Source: Actinomycetales bacterium (lineage in GTDB: Bacteria; Actinomycetota; Actinomycetes; S36-B12; UBA5976). From it: a stretch of DNA of 61,395 nt. Shown here one piece after another: positions 36,518-44,847 of this stretch (positions are counted from its first letter, which is position 1; each line of letters opens with the position of its first letter). Under the pieces are notes generated by a model. The model did not search any database, was not told the origin of the DNA, and saw only the letters and a list, made by a program, of their open reading frames with translations. The DNA lies in contig JAGWWW010000006.1 of assembly GCA_018970205.1 (NCBI GenBank), forward strand, positions 1-61,395, written 5' to 3'. A program made the translations under genes and the position numbers.

Positions 36518-39500
36518 GTGCGACGCATAGCCGGGATGACGGTGGCTGGGCTGCTGCTCAGCGGCCTCGTCGTGCCGGTGCTGCATGTGTCAACGCACCG
36601 GTCCCCGGTGTCTCCCAGCGTCGTCCGGATTCCCGTTGCTGCCGCGTCCGATCGTATGGCGAGCCGGCTTGGGAGCGAACCTGCGACCAGTTTGACACCG
36701 GCCGGTGCTCGTACTTCCGCCGCGGCGCCGGTTGCGCATCTGCTTCGCACCGACACCGCAGCGTTCGGATTGGTTGCGCTGACGTGGGATGGCCCCGACC
36801 ATGGCCTCAGCGCCCGCATCCGGGTCCGCGAGTCCGGCCAGTGGCAGCAATGGCATGTGCTCGCCGCCTCGGCCGACGGGCCGGACGCGGGCAGTGCCGA
36901 CGCGCGCCGCGCCGCCGGCCGCAGCGGCACCGACCCGATGCTCACCTCCGGCAGCAGCGACGGCGTCGAGGCCGTTGTCACAACCCGCAGCGGCCGCCTG
37001 CCGGCCGGCTTGCATGTGCTCCTCATCGACGGGCGCCGCACCGCCGCAGATCTCAGCGCTGCCGCGCAAGGCGTCGCCGCTGCGTATGCCGACCCGGCCG
37101 CGCCGACGATCGTGCCGCGCGCCGGGTGGGGCGCGGACGAGACCCTGAAGTCGGGCGACCCCAAGTACTCGGCGACCATCAAGATCGGCTTCGTCCACCA
37201 CACCGTGACCGCGTCGAACTACCCGCAGTCGCAGGCCGCCGCCCAGGTGCGCGCGGTCTACGCGTACGACACCCTCGGCCTCGGCATCAGCGACATGGGC
37301 TACAACTACCTCGTCGACCGGTTCGGCACCATCTACGAGGGGCGTGCGGGCGGCTTGGAGAAAGCCGTCATCGGCGCGCACACGGCAGGCTTCAACGAGA
37401 ACAGTTTCGCGGTCGCGGTGCTCGGCGACTTTCACCACGACCGCCCGAGCAGCACCACCCTCTCTGCAGTTGTGAACGCAGTCGGCTCCGTGGCCGGCTG
37501 GAAACTCGGGCTGTTCCACCGCGACCCAATGTCACCGGTGGCGTTGGTGTCCACCGGCAAGTACGGAACCAGCAAATATGACGCGGGCGAAGTCGCGCGC
37601 ATGCCTTACTCACTCATCGGCCACGGCGACATCGGGGCCACCGCCTGTCCGGGGAAATATCTGCGCACCCAACTCGGCCTCATCCGCCAAGTCGCGCGAA
37701 AGGCGCAGTCCCCAGCCATCTGGTCCCCGTCGGTGAGCCCTGCCGCCGTCAACTGGGCGCCTGGTGCGGGGACCTCTGTGGCGGCCACGACGTCTGACCG
37801 GATGGATGTGACCCTGACGGTGTTCAGCGCTTGCTCTGCTGACCCGGTCCGCAGCCTCACGACGGCCCAGAGTGCTGCAGGCGCGGTCAGCGTCAGCTGG
37901 GATGGTCGCGACTCCGCGGGCGCACCAGCCCCGCCGGGGCGCTACCGGCTGGTTCTGTCCGGTGTCACGGACACTGGCGCAGTCCCATGGTCGACCTCGG
38001 ATGTCGTCGACGTCGACCCGGTGCCCGGTAGCCCGCGCGGGCCTTGCGCGAACGTGTGGCGGACAGCGGCATCCGGCACTGTCGCCGATGCGGTCGCTGC
38101 CGCGGCTGCGGACGCGCCCACGCTCGTCGTGGCCAGCAGCGCTGCTGCGGAGAACGTGAACGCCGTTGCCGCTGCCGCCTTAGCGCGTCGGCTCAAGGCT
38201 CGATTCGTCCTCGCCGACGAGTCCGGCTTCGCGCCGAGCACGCTGGCAGCCTTACGAGACGCCGGGCTGCGCCGCGCCATCATCGTGGCGACGACCGGTC
38301 GGCTGGCAAGCGCGGCGACCGCGCTCACCAACCTCGACGTCCCGGCCATCGAGCGGGTCGATGGCGCGACCCCGACAGATGTGGGTCTGAGTGCCGTCCG
38401 CAAGGGTTGGGGCAAGTCCCGCAGCGTCACTGCAGTCGTCGTCCCGACCGGCTCTCCCGGAGGTGTCGTGGCGGCGGCCGGCGCGTTCGCCGCATCACGC
38501 GGGTATCCAGTCGTGGTGGTACCGCCGGGGAAGTCGCCCAGCACCCCCGCAGCGAGCGCCGCGGCCAGTGGCACGCCCGCAGGCTCCCTCAGCGGCAGCC
38601 CGTCGACGAGCGGCCTGCCCGGTGCGGCGGGTAGCCCAACCACCTCAGCCCCACCGTCGCCGACGGCAACCGGGACCGCAGCCGGAACCGGATCGGCTAC
38701 GAGCACGTCATCGGTGACAGCGTCCGCATCGGGCTCGGCTCCGGCTCCGGCGACAGAGGTCAACCGGGCGCTCACTGCGGCTGGCATCACGGCGACCGTG
38801 GTCGTCGGCGTCTCGTCGACGCTGAAGTCGCCGGCGTATGCGAATGTGATGACCACGGTGCAGGTGACCGGCTCCGGCAGCGCATCCGTCGCTCTCGCGC
38901 TGGCGCGTAAGTTCCGCGCGGCGACCGCAGTCTCCATCACTACGGACTCCGCATCTGCCCGGGGCTACGCGACCCTCGCGGCAGTGCTCGCGCAACCAGT
39001 GCTGGTCGTGGGGTCCTCGGTGTCCACCGGGGTGCTTGCCTGGATGGCTTCGGCGGGTGTCACCGACGCCGTTCTCTTAGGCCCGAGGACAGCGGTGCCA
39101 GCGGACGTCGTGCAACCGTTGGCGGCTGCAGTCGCGCCCTCACCAGGTCCCAGCCCCAGCGAATCCGCCACCGGCACCGGCTCAAGCAGCCCGTCAGCGA
39201 GCGGCTCAAGCAGCCCGTCCGCGAGCGCGACGACCAGCGCCCCGCCAACGGCCACACCCAGCCCCACATCCGGGATCCCACTGGCTTTCGCCGTGAACGG
39301 CGGCGGGTTCGGCCACGGCATCGGCATGCCGCAGTACGGCGCACAAGCGCAGGCAATCGCGGGCAGGACCGCGCGGGAGATCATCGAGTACTACTACACC
39401 GGCGCGAAGGTCCGAGCCGTGCCCGACGGTTCCGACATCCGCGTCAACCTGCTGCATCAGGTCAGCAGCGTGACGTTCCGGACGAAAGCGGTCGACTCCT

Positions 39501-41518
39501 CGCCCGGCAGGCCCGGGGACGACCCCGCGGCACGATGCGACATCACCACCAACGGCAACTCGGCGCGCGCCGCCGCCGGGGACACTTTCACCGCAACGGC
39601 ATCGATGACGCAGTCCGGCCCCCGGTTGACGCTGCAACGCACTGACGCTCAGGGACGCACCACCAGCCTCGGCAGCTTCCCGTCGGTCACGGTCCGGTGG
39701 GGCGGCACCCGAGACCCCGGGGACGCCGGCACCAGCCCCGCGTACATCGACATCGCCGGACCCAAGGAGAGCCTCGGCGACGGCTACGGCCGCTACCGCT
39801 ACGGCACTTTGACCGTCTCGGCGGTTTCCTTCGTCTCCGGCGGCGTCACCAAGGTCGGGCTCGAAGCCGTCAACTCAGTGCGCATTCACGACGAATACCT
39901 GCGGGGCATCGGTGAAGTGCCTGCGAGTTGGAAGCCCGCGGCACTGCAGGCGCAGATCATCGCCTCCCGCGGCTATGCGCTGTCATCCCTGCGCGGCGGT
40001 GTCAAGCCGGGCTGCGACTGCCATGTGTACGACAACGACCAGTCCCAGGTGTTCGCCGGGTGGACCCGCGAAGTCGGCTTCAGCCGCAGTGCGGGACTTG
40101 CGCGCGCCGCTGCGACATCGTCGGCGCCACCAAGCGGCGGCACAGTTTCGCCCGGACCATCGGCCTCCGGCTCTGCAACCAGCGGCAGCGCGTCCGCCTC
40201 ACAAACCCCATCGTCATCTGCCTCCGCGAGTGCATCCTCGTCCGTGAGCGCCAACGCATCGTCCACGCCTACGACGTCCCCAACCCCGACTCCCACGACT
40301 GAGTTGCCGCTGCCGGCGTTTTCGCTGGGTCGTGCGTGGGCCAAGGCGGTGCTGGCCACCTCGCCGAGCCTGACGACGGGCTTGGCGGCAACCGTCAGCG
40401 GCAAGGCCATCGCGTCCTACTTCTACTCTGCAAGTGCCGGGCGGACGGAGAACTCCGAGGAGATCTGGACCGCGCGGCTGTCGTGGGCGCGCAGCGTCCC
40501 CGACCCGTGGAGCCTCGATCCTTCTGTGGTGCCGGAGCGGTTGCGCGCCTGGCAAGTCGTACTCAGCCAGACCGACGTCGCAGCCTTCTTCGGTTTGCGC
40601 GACGTGGTCCGAGTGGACATCGTGGGCCGCACCGAGGGTGGCGCCGTGCGCACTCTGCGTGCCACGTCCTACGCGGGTGCGACTGCCACTGCCAATGCTG
40701 TGACCCTGCGCAAGCAGTTCGACTTGAAATCGCGCTGGTTCACGAGCATCGCGCCGTTCGGCGGCTGGCGCGCGCCTACTGGTTCCACGACCCCGTCCGC
40801 GACAGGTAGCGGTTCCAACTCCCCATCGGCATCGAAGTCCCCGTGGCCGACCCGCACCGCGACGAAGTCCCCGTCGCCGACGAACACTGCATCGAAGTCC
40901 CCGACCGCCACGCCGACGCGTTCCGCTTCACCGTCGAGCAGCACTTCAACGGCGCCCGTGCAGGTGACGATTGACGCCAACGTGCCCGCCTCGACCACGA
41001 CAGCCACAACCGTGCGAGGGCGGGTGGCGCGCGCACCGCGAGGATCGGCGGTGGTGGTCACGCGCAAAGTCGGTCGCGCGTGGAAACGTATCGCCCAAAC
41101 GGCGGTGAACGGAAGTACTTCATGGTCAGCTCGGGTGTCGTTGCCCGAGGGGGCCTCGCAGTTGCGGGTCGAAGTTCGACTGCGCAACCGGGTGCTCGCG
41201 ACCAGCGGCGCTTGGCAGGTTGTCGCCGCATCGCGACCGGTCATCACGGTCCGAGCCCCTGCAAGCGTCTCCGTCGGGGCCGTGTTCACGTTGTCCGGGG
41301 CAGTGTCACAGGCGCCGGCAGGCAGCGTCGTGCAGCGCAATCTGAAGGTCGGCGCGGGATGGCAGCCGCGTGGCGCCGCGGTGCCGGTCAAGCAGGGATC
41401 CTGGCGCATGCGCGTGACAGCACCGCGAAACCGCGGGACTCTGACGTACGAGCTCGTCCTGCGCACCGGCTCGAAAGTGACAGCGCGCAGCAGCACGGTC
41501 GTCATCCGAGTCAAGTGA
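36518..41518 (+). CDS. Giant secreted peptidoglycan protein: amidase + cell-wall-binding repeats + SpoIID
   Basis: 1,666 residues. GGAGG at 36505-36509 selects the GTG at 36518 over an ATG at 36503. Order: signal segment ~5-25 (MTVAGLLLSGLVVPVL); PGRP/amidase_2 domain ~195-385 with zinc-type residues in FVHHTVTAS, GAHTAGFNENSF and GHGDIGATACPGKYL; a Big/FlgD-like segment ~400-500 (VSVSWDGRDSAG); CWB2-like wall-binding repeats ~511-870, interrupted by a Ser/Thr/Pro linker (~670-748); a second linker ~873-918; a SpoIID/LytB lytic-transglycosylase domain from ~921 (GGGFGHGIGMPQYGAQ) through QAQIIASRGYAL ~1140, interrupted by a third linker (~1195-1262) and resuming with FYSASAGRTENSEEIW to ~1410; linker four; and a C-terminal beta-rich region ~1482-1666. 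Likely cuts both peptide and glycan bonds. Confidence 0.88.
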   Translation: MRRIAGMTVAGLLLSGLVVPVLHVSTHRSPVSPSVVRIPVAAASDRMASRLGSEPATSLTPAGARTSAAAPVAHLLRTDTAAFGLVALTWDGPDHGLSARIRVRESGQWQQWHVLAASADGPDAGSADARRAAGRSGTDPMLTSGSSDGVEAVVTTRSGRLPAGLHVLLIDGRRTAADLSAAAQGVAAAYADPAAPTIVPRAGWGADETLKSGDPKYSATIKIGFVHHTVTASNYPQSQAAAQVRAVYAYDTLGLGISDMGYNYLVDRFGTIYEGRAGGLEKAVIGAHTAGFNENSFAVAVLGDFHHDRPSSTTLSAVVNAVGSVAGWKLGLFHRDPMSPVALVSTGKYGTSKYDAGEVARMPYSLIGHGDIGATACPGKYLRTQLGLIRQVARKAQSPAIWSPSVSPAAVNWAPGAGTSVAATTSDRMDVTLTVFSACSADPVRSLTTAQSAAGAVSVSWDGRDSAGAPAPPGRYRLVLSGVTDTGAVPWSTSDVVDVDPVPGSPRGPCANVWRTAASGTVADAVAAAAADAPTLVVASSAAAENVNAVAAAALARRLKARFVLADESGFAPSTLAALRDAGLRRAIIVATTGRLASAATALTNLDVPAIERVDGATPTDVGLSAVRKGWGKSRSVTAVVVPTGSPGGVVAAAGAFAASRGYPVVVVPPGKSPSTPAASAAASGTPAGSLSGSPSTSGLPGAAGSPTTSAPPSPTATGTAAGTGSATSTSSVTASASGSAPAPATEVNRALTAAGITATVVVGVSSTLKSPAYANVMTTVQVTGSGSASVALALARKFRAATAVSITTDSASARGYATLAAVLAQPVLVVGSSVSTGVLAWMASAGVTDAVLLGPRTAVPADVVQPLAAAVAPSPGPSPSESATGTGSSSPSASGSSSPSASATTSAPPTATPSPTSGIPLAFAVNGGGFGHGIGMPQYGAQAQAIAGRTAREIIEYYYTGAKVRAVPDGSDIRVNLLHQVSSVTFRTKAVDSSPGRPGDDPAARCDITTNGNSARAAAGDTFTATASMTQSGPRLTLQRTDAQGRTTSLGSFPSVTVRWGGTRDPGDAGTSPAYIDIAGPKESLGDGYGRYRYGTLTVSAVSFVSGGVTKVGLEAVNSVRIHDEYLRGIGEVPASWKPAALQAQIIASRGYALSSLRGGVKPGCDCHVYDNDQSQVFAGWTREVGFSRSAGLARAAATSSAPPSGGTVSPGPSASGSATSGSASASQTPSSSASASASSSVSANASSTPTTSPTPTPTTELPLPAFSLGRAWAKAVLATSPSLTTGLAATVSGKAIASYFYSASAGRTENSEEIWTARLSWARSVPDPWSLDPSVVPERLRAWQVVLSQTDVAAFFGLRDVVRVDIVGRTEGGAVRTLRATSYAGATATANAVTLRKQFDLKSRWFTSIAPFGGWRAPTGSTTPSATGSGSNSPSASKSPWPTRTATKSPSPTNTASKSPTATPTRSASPSSSTSTAPVQVTIDANVPASTTTATTVRGRVARAPRGSAVVVTRKVGRAWKRIAQTAVNGSTSWSARVSLPEGASQLRVEVRLRNRVLATSGAWQVVAASRPVITVRAPASVSVGAVFTLSGAVSQAPAGSVVQRNLKVGAGWQPRGAAVPVKQGSWRMRVTAPRNRGTLTYELVLRTGSKVTARSSTVVIRVK

Positions 41519-41621
41519 CCCGGGTGCTGGCTTGCGCAGAGAGCCGGCGCGGTCGCGTGACGCGGACTCATGCACGCGCACGACCGCGGCCGCCCCGCCA
41601 CGTCGACTGCGGCGCGGGCGG

Positions 41622-42296
41622 TCACACCCAGAGGTCGACGTGCTCGTGCCCGGCCACAGCCTGTTTCTCGCCAACCGGGCACATCACCAGGGTTGCGCCG
41701 CCCGCTGCGGCGGCAACTGCCCGGATGAATGTGGCGCCGATGAACGGCGCAACCGGATCTGCCGAGAGCCCGATGGTGGAACCAGCCCAGGTTTCGGCCG
41801 TGTCGCTGAGGTCATCGAAGCGACACTCGTCGCCGGCCATCAGCGCCGCAACGAGGCCGTCCAGCGGCCTCGGATCAAGCAGGACATCCGGCTGGCCACG
41901 CAACTCCCGGCCGAGGTCCAGCACCCCGGCCGGCACGCTCTCTTTGCAAGGCCCGCCCCACGGGTCGAGCGACGTCACCGCATCCGCAGGCTCACCGGCG
42001 ACTCCGAAGACGACCTCGCAGCCCTGAGCGGAGTCTGCGAGCCGGCCGCCGGCCAACCACACGCCCAACGCCAGCCCTGCGCTCTGCCAATGCGGCGGCA
42101 GGTCGAGCCGGACCCGCCCCTGCTCTGGCAGCTCGAATTCCTCCGTGAGCAGGTTCGCAGCCTTGACGGCGTAGTTCCACGCGCTCGCGGCGGAGAGTTC
42201 AATTCGCGTCGGCCCGTCACGCCAGACGAGACACGGCCGTCCCGGGTTTGACGCGGCATGCACGCGCAGGTGAGCCATCGGGTGCCACGCATTCAT
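41622..42296 (-). CDS. TIGR03089 family protein
   Basis: 224 residues, a family restricted to actinobacteria. It looks like a degenerate N-terminal part of an AMP-binding (acyl-CoA synthetase-like) protein: PCLVWRDGPTRIELSAASAWNYAVKAANLLTEEF matches the start of that fold, but the ATP-binding motifs are absent. Function unknown. The ATG at 42296 has TACCGT 7 bases upstream. Divergent from the nucleotidyltransferase with a 40-base gap. In mycobacteria the corresponding gene (Rv3268) is also beside cpsA, and here the LCP gene is one gene away. Confidence 0.82.
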   Translation of the reverse strand: MNAWHPMAHLRVHAASNPGRPCLVWRDGPTRIELSAASAWNYAVKAANLLTEEFELPEQGRVRLDLPPHWQSAGLALGVWLAGGRLADSAQGCEVVFGVAGEPADAVTSLDPWGGPCKESVPAGVLDLGRELRGQPDVLLDPRPLDGLVAALMAGDECRFDDLSDTAETWAGSTIGLSADPVAPFIGATFIRAVAAAAGGATLVMCPVGEKQAVAGHEHVDLWV

Positions 42297-42303
42297 GGCT
42301 GCC

Positions 42304-42309
42304 ACGGTA
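42304..42309 (-). promoter_or_regulatory. Candidate -10 element (TACCGT) for the TIGR03089 gene
   Basis: Complement-strand TACCGT ends 7 bases before the ATG at 42296. On the other strand a weaker CACACT hexamer (42325-42330) ends 6 bases before the nucleotidyltransferase ATG. Confidence 0.48.
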
Positions 42310-42336
42310 GCGCCCGAGGGCTGGCACACTTGCCGC

Positions 42337-43422
42337 ATGCTCGAAGCCATCCTCCTCGTCGGCGGCCAAGGCACCCGGCTGCGCCCGCTCACTCTGAGCG
42401 CGCCCAAACCCATGCTTCCCGTGGCAGGCGTGCCGTGCACCACGCACCAGATCGCCCGCGCCCGCGAGGCAGGTGTCAGTCACATCGTGCTCGGAACCTC
42501 GTACCAAGCCGAAGTGTTCACCCAGGCGTACGGTGACGGCGGAGACCTCGGTGTGCGGTTGACATACGCTCACGAGAAGGTGCCGTTGGGCACCGGCGGC
42601 GCGTTGCGCAACGTGGCGGAGCACCTGCACAGCGGCCCGGACGACCCCGTCTTGGTCTTCAACGGCGATGTCTTGTCTGGCCTGGACATCGAGGCGCTGG
42701 TGGAGCACTGGCGCAGCTCTGAGGCCGATGTCGCGCTCTATCTGACTCGGGTGGCGGACCCGCGGCCCTTCGGCCTGGTGCCCACCGACCCGAGCGACCG
42801 TGTCTTGGCGTTCTTGGAGAAGCCCACGACCCCGGAGGAGATCGTCACCGACCAGATCAACGCCGGGTGCTACGTGTTCCGCCGCCGGTTGCTCGACGAC
42901 ATCCCCGACGGCCGGCCGGTGTCTGTGGAGCGGGAGACGTTCCCCGGGTTGTTGGCCGCCGGAGCCAGAGTCATCGGTCATGTCGACACCAGTTACTGGT
43001 TGGACCTGGGCACACCGCTGGCATTCGTGCGCGGCTCGGCCGACCTCGTGCGCGGCCTCGCACCATCCCCCGCAGTGGTGGGCAGCACCGGCGATGCGCT
43101 CGTTCTCCCCGGGGCTAACGTCCATCCTTCCGCTGTGGTGGATCAAGGCAGCACCATCGGCCGCGACTGCATCGTCCACGCCGGAGCCCATGTGCGGGGG
43201 AGCGTGCTCATGGACGGCGCCGTCGTGGAATCCGGCGCTGAGGTCATCGACAGCGTCATCGGACGTGCGGCTGTCATCGGCGGCAACTGCCGCTTACTTG
43301 AGACTGTCGTCGGCGACGCCGCGCGGATCGGGCCGGACAACGAGTTTGCCGCTGGAGCGCGCATCTGGCCCGGCACTGAGTTGGGTCCGATGTCGATCCG
43401 GTTCTCCGCCGAACCGGCATGA
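42337..43422 (+). CDS. Sugar-1-phosphate nucleotidyltransferase (probable mannose-1-phosphate guanylyltransferase)
   Basis: 361 residues: nucleotidyltransferase domain ~1-240 with LLVGGQGTRLRPLTLSAPKPMLPVAGVP, LGTGGALRNV, VFNGDVLSGLD, LEKPTTPEEIVTDQINAGCYVF and SYWLDLGTP, then left-handed beta-helix repeats ~265-361 (ANVHPSAVVDQGSTIGRDCIVHAGAHVRGS). Matches the actinobacterial enzyme making GDP-mannose (ManC/ManB of mycobacteria); glucose- or other sugar-1-phosphates cannot be excluded. The phosphomannomutase at 50.0 kb would supply mannose-1-phosphate. An in-frame ATG at 42295 would overlap the divergent gene, so 42337 is preferred. Coupled to the DNA glycosylase gene (ATGA). Confidence 0.9.
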   Translation: MLEAILLVGGQGTRLRPLTLSAPKPMLPVAGVPCTTHQIARAREAGVSHIVLGTSYQAEVFTQAYGDGGDLGVRLTYAHEKVPLGTGGALRNVAEHLHSGPDDPVLVFNGDVLSGLDIEALVEHWRSSEADVALYLTRVADPRPFGLVPTDPSDRVLAFLEKPTTPEEIVTDQINAGCYVFRRRLLDDIPDGRPVSVERETFPGLLAAGARVIGHVDTSYWLDLGTPLAFVRGSADLVRGLAPSPAVVGSTGDALVLPGANVHPSAVVDQGSTIGRDCIVHAGAHVRGSVLMDGAVVESGAEVIDSVIGRAAVIGGNCRLLETVVGDAARIGPDNEFAAGARIWPGTELGPMSIRFSAEPA

Positions 43423-44378
43423 CCGCCCAGCCGGCTGCAGAACGCCACTGGCAGCCAGCGTGGCCCATCGATATTGCGAGCATCCTGCGGCCCCTGCAGC
43501 AGGGAGCCGCCGACCCCTGCCTGCGCATCGCCGCTCGGGGAGCCTCGCAGACCATCTGGCGCACGCTGCACACGCCTGACGGGCCCGCCGTCGTCCACAT
43601 GCGCGCCGACGCCCGGGGCGTAGCGATTACGGCGTGGGGCCCTGGTCGCGCGGTCGCCGTGGAACGGGCCCCTGAGCACCTCGGCGCTGCGGACGACCCG
43701 ACTGGGTTCGACCCCGAGACCCTTGCGCTTGCGGCCCACTCCCCACGGTTGAGGCAGGCGGCGGTTGCGCTGGCCCGCCGTTGGCGGGTGCCACACGCCG
43801 ACGGTGTCGCTGATGTGCTGGTGGCCAGCATCCTCGGCCAGCGGGTCACCGGCATCGAGGCACACCGGGCATGGGGTGCGTTGTTGCGCTCTCACGGGGA
43901 GCCCGCGCAGCGGTACTTCCGGGACGCGCCGGCCGGGCTGATGCTGCCGCCGACTCAGCAGCAGTGGCGGTCGGTCCCGGTGTGGTCGTGGCGCCGCGCG
44001 GGTGTCGACGGTGCGCGCAGCGACACAGTCGCGCGCTGCCTCGGGGCGCTGGCCGGCCTGCCTCTGGAATCGACTTCTGCCGAGGAGGTGCGTCAGCGGC
44101 TGCGCGCGGTTCCCGGGTACGGCATTTGGACCGACGCCTTGCTAGCCACGCGCAGTTACGGCGATGCCGACGCGGTTGCGTACCGCGATTTCCACCTTTG
44201 TCACAGCGTCTGTCACGCCTTGACTGGCTCAGTGCGGGGCAGTGATGAATTGATGCGGGAGTTGCTTGAGCCATGGGTCGGGCACCGCTACCGCGTGGTG
44301 CGTCTCGTGGAGATGTGCGGGATTTCGGCACCGCGGCGTGGCCCGCGGCTCGCGCCGAGCGACAACCGGCGCAGATAA
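43419..44378 (+). CDS. HhH-GPD DNA glycosylase (3-methyladenine/AlkA-like)
   Basis: Base excision repair: removes alkylated bases. 319 residues. The helix-hairpin-helix GPD segment is near 225-260: LRAVPGYGIWTDALLATRSYGDADAVAYRDFHL, with the catalytic Asp in YRDFHL. SILGQRVTGIEAHRAWGALL is the AlkA/OGG helix with the Q residue. The N-terminal ~100 residues resemble the AlkA accessory domain. ATG overlaps the nucleotidyltransferase stop; mycobacteria have a related gene in this neighbourhood. Confidence 0.83.
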   Translation: MTAQPAAERHWQPAWPIDIASILRPLQQGAADPCLRIAARGASQTIWRTLHTPDGPAVVHMRADARGVAITAWGPGRAVAVERAPEHLGAADDPTGFDPETLALAAHSPRLRQAAVALARRWRVPHADGVADVLVASILGQRVTGIEAHRAWGALLRSHGEPAQRYFRDAPAGLMLPPTQQQWRSVPVWSWRRAGVDGARSDTVARCLGALAGLPLESTSAEEVRQRLRAVPGYGIWTDALLATRSYGDADAVAYRDFHLCHSVCHALTGSVRGSDELMRELLEPWVGHRYRVVRLVEMCGISAPRRGPRLAPSDNRRR

Positions 44379-44414
44379 ATGACACGGCTTGACTGAAATG
44401 TCGGAATCTGCTGC

Positions 44415-44444
44415 TTGACTCAGGCGGAACAACACCGTTGTAAT
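44415..44444 (+). promoter_or_regulatory. Candidate whiB promoter (TTGACT-N18-TGTAAT)
   Basis: TTGACT at 44415-44420 and TGTAAT at 44439-44444, 18 bases apart, form a housekeeping-sigma-like promoter about 75 bases before the whiB ATG, which has its own AGGA ribosome-binding site (GGAAGGACGAAGAACGAC precedes the start). Thus whiB has a conventional leader, unlike its neighbours. Confidence 0.5.
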
Positions 44445-44523
44445 TCGTCCCCGGGTGGATTGACACGCGAACCGCCCCGCACAACGCGGCGCGATCAGCG
44501 GTCACGGAAGGACGAAGAACGAC

Positions 44524-44799
44524 ATGGACAATCCCGGGTCGACAAGCAGCCTCACCATCCTTCCCCTGGCTGAGCCGACAGTTCTGCAATGGCAATCAGA
44601 GGCGCTTTGCGCCCAGACGGACCCTGAGGCCTTCTTCCCTGAGAAGGGCGGCTCCACGCGCGAGGCCAAGCGCGTATGCACGGCCTGCTCTGTCCGGGTC
44701 GAGTGTCTGGAATACGCACTTGCCCAAGACGAGCGCTTCGGAATCTGGGGCGGGCTCTCAGAGCGCGAACGCCGCCGCCTGAAGAAGCAAGCGATCTAG
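44524..44799 (+). CDS. WhiB-family iron-sulfur regulator (WhiB2/WhmD-like)
   Basis: 91 residues. Cluster ligands C29, C52, C55 and C61 in the C-x22-C-x2-C-x5-C pattern hold a 4Fe-4S cluster; the G73-I-W-G-G77 turn and the basic tail SERERRRLKKQA follow. WhiB proteins bind the housekeeping sigma factor and regulate division or redox genes. Position beside GDP-mannose genes matches mycobacterial whiB2 (Rv3260c), the division-linked member. Its targets here are unknown. Confidence 0.93.
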   Translation: MDNPGSTSSLTILPLAEPTVLQWQSEALCAQTDPEAFFPEKGGSTREAKRVCTACSVRVECLEYALAQDERFGIWGGLSERERRRLKKQAI

Positions 44800-44833
44800 G
44801 GCGCGCGCCCTCACCTGCGCGGCGGCACCCGTC

Positions 44834-44839
44834 TAGGGT
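44834..44839 (+). promoter_or_regulatory. Candidate -10 element (TAGGGT) for the membrane glycosyltransferase
   Basis: TAGGGT ends 8 bases before the ATG at 44848, the same hexamer and spacing as before folD. Confidence 0.5.
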
Positions 44840-44847
44840 GACCCGTC

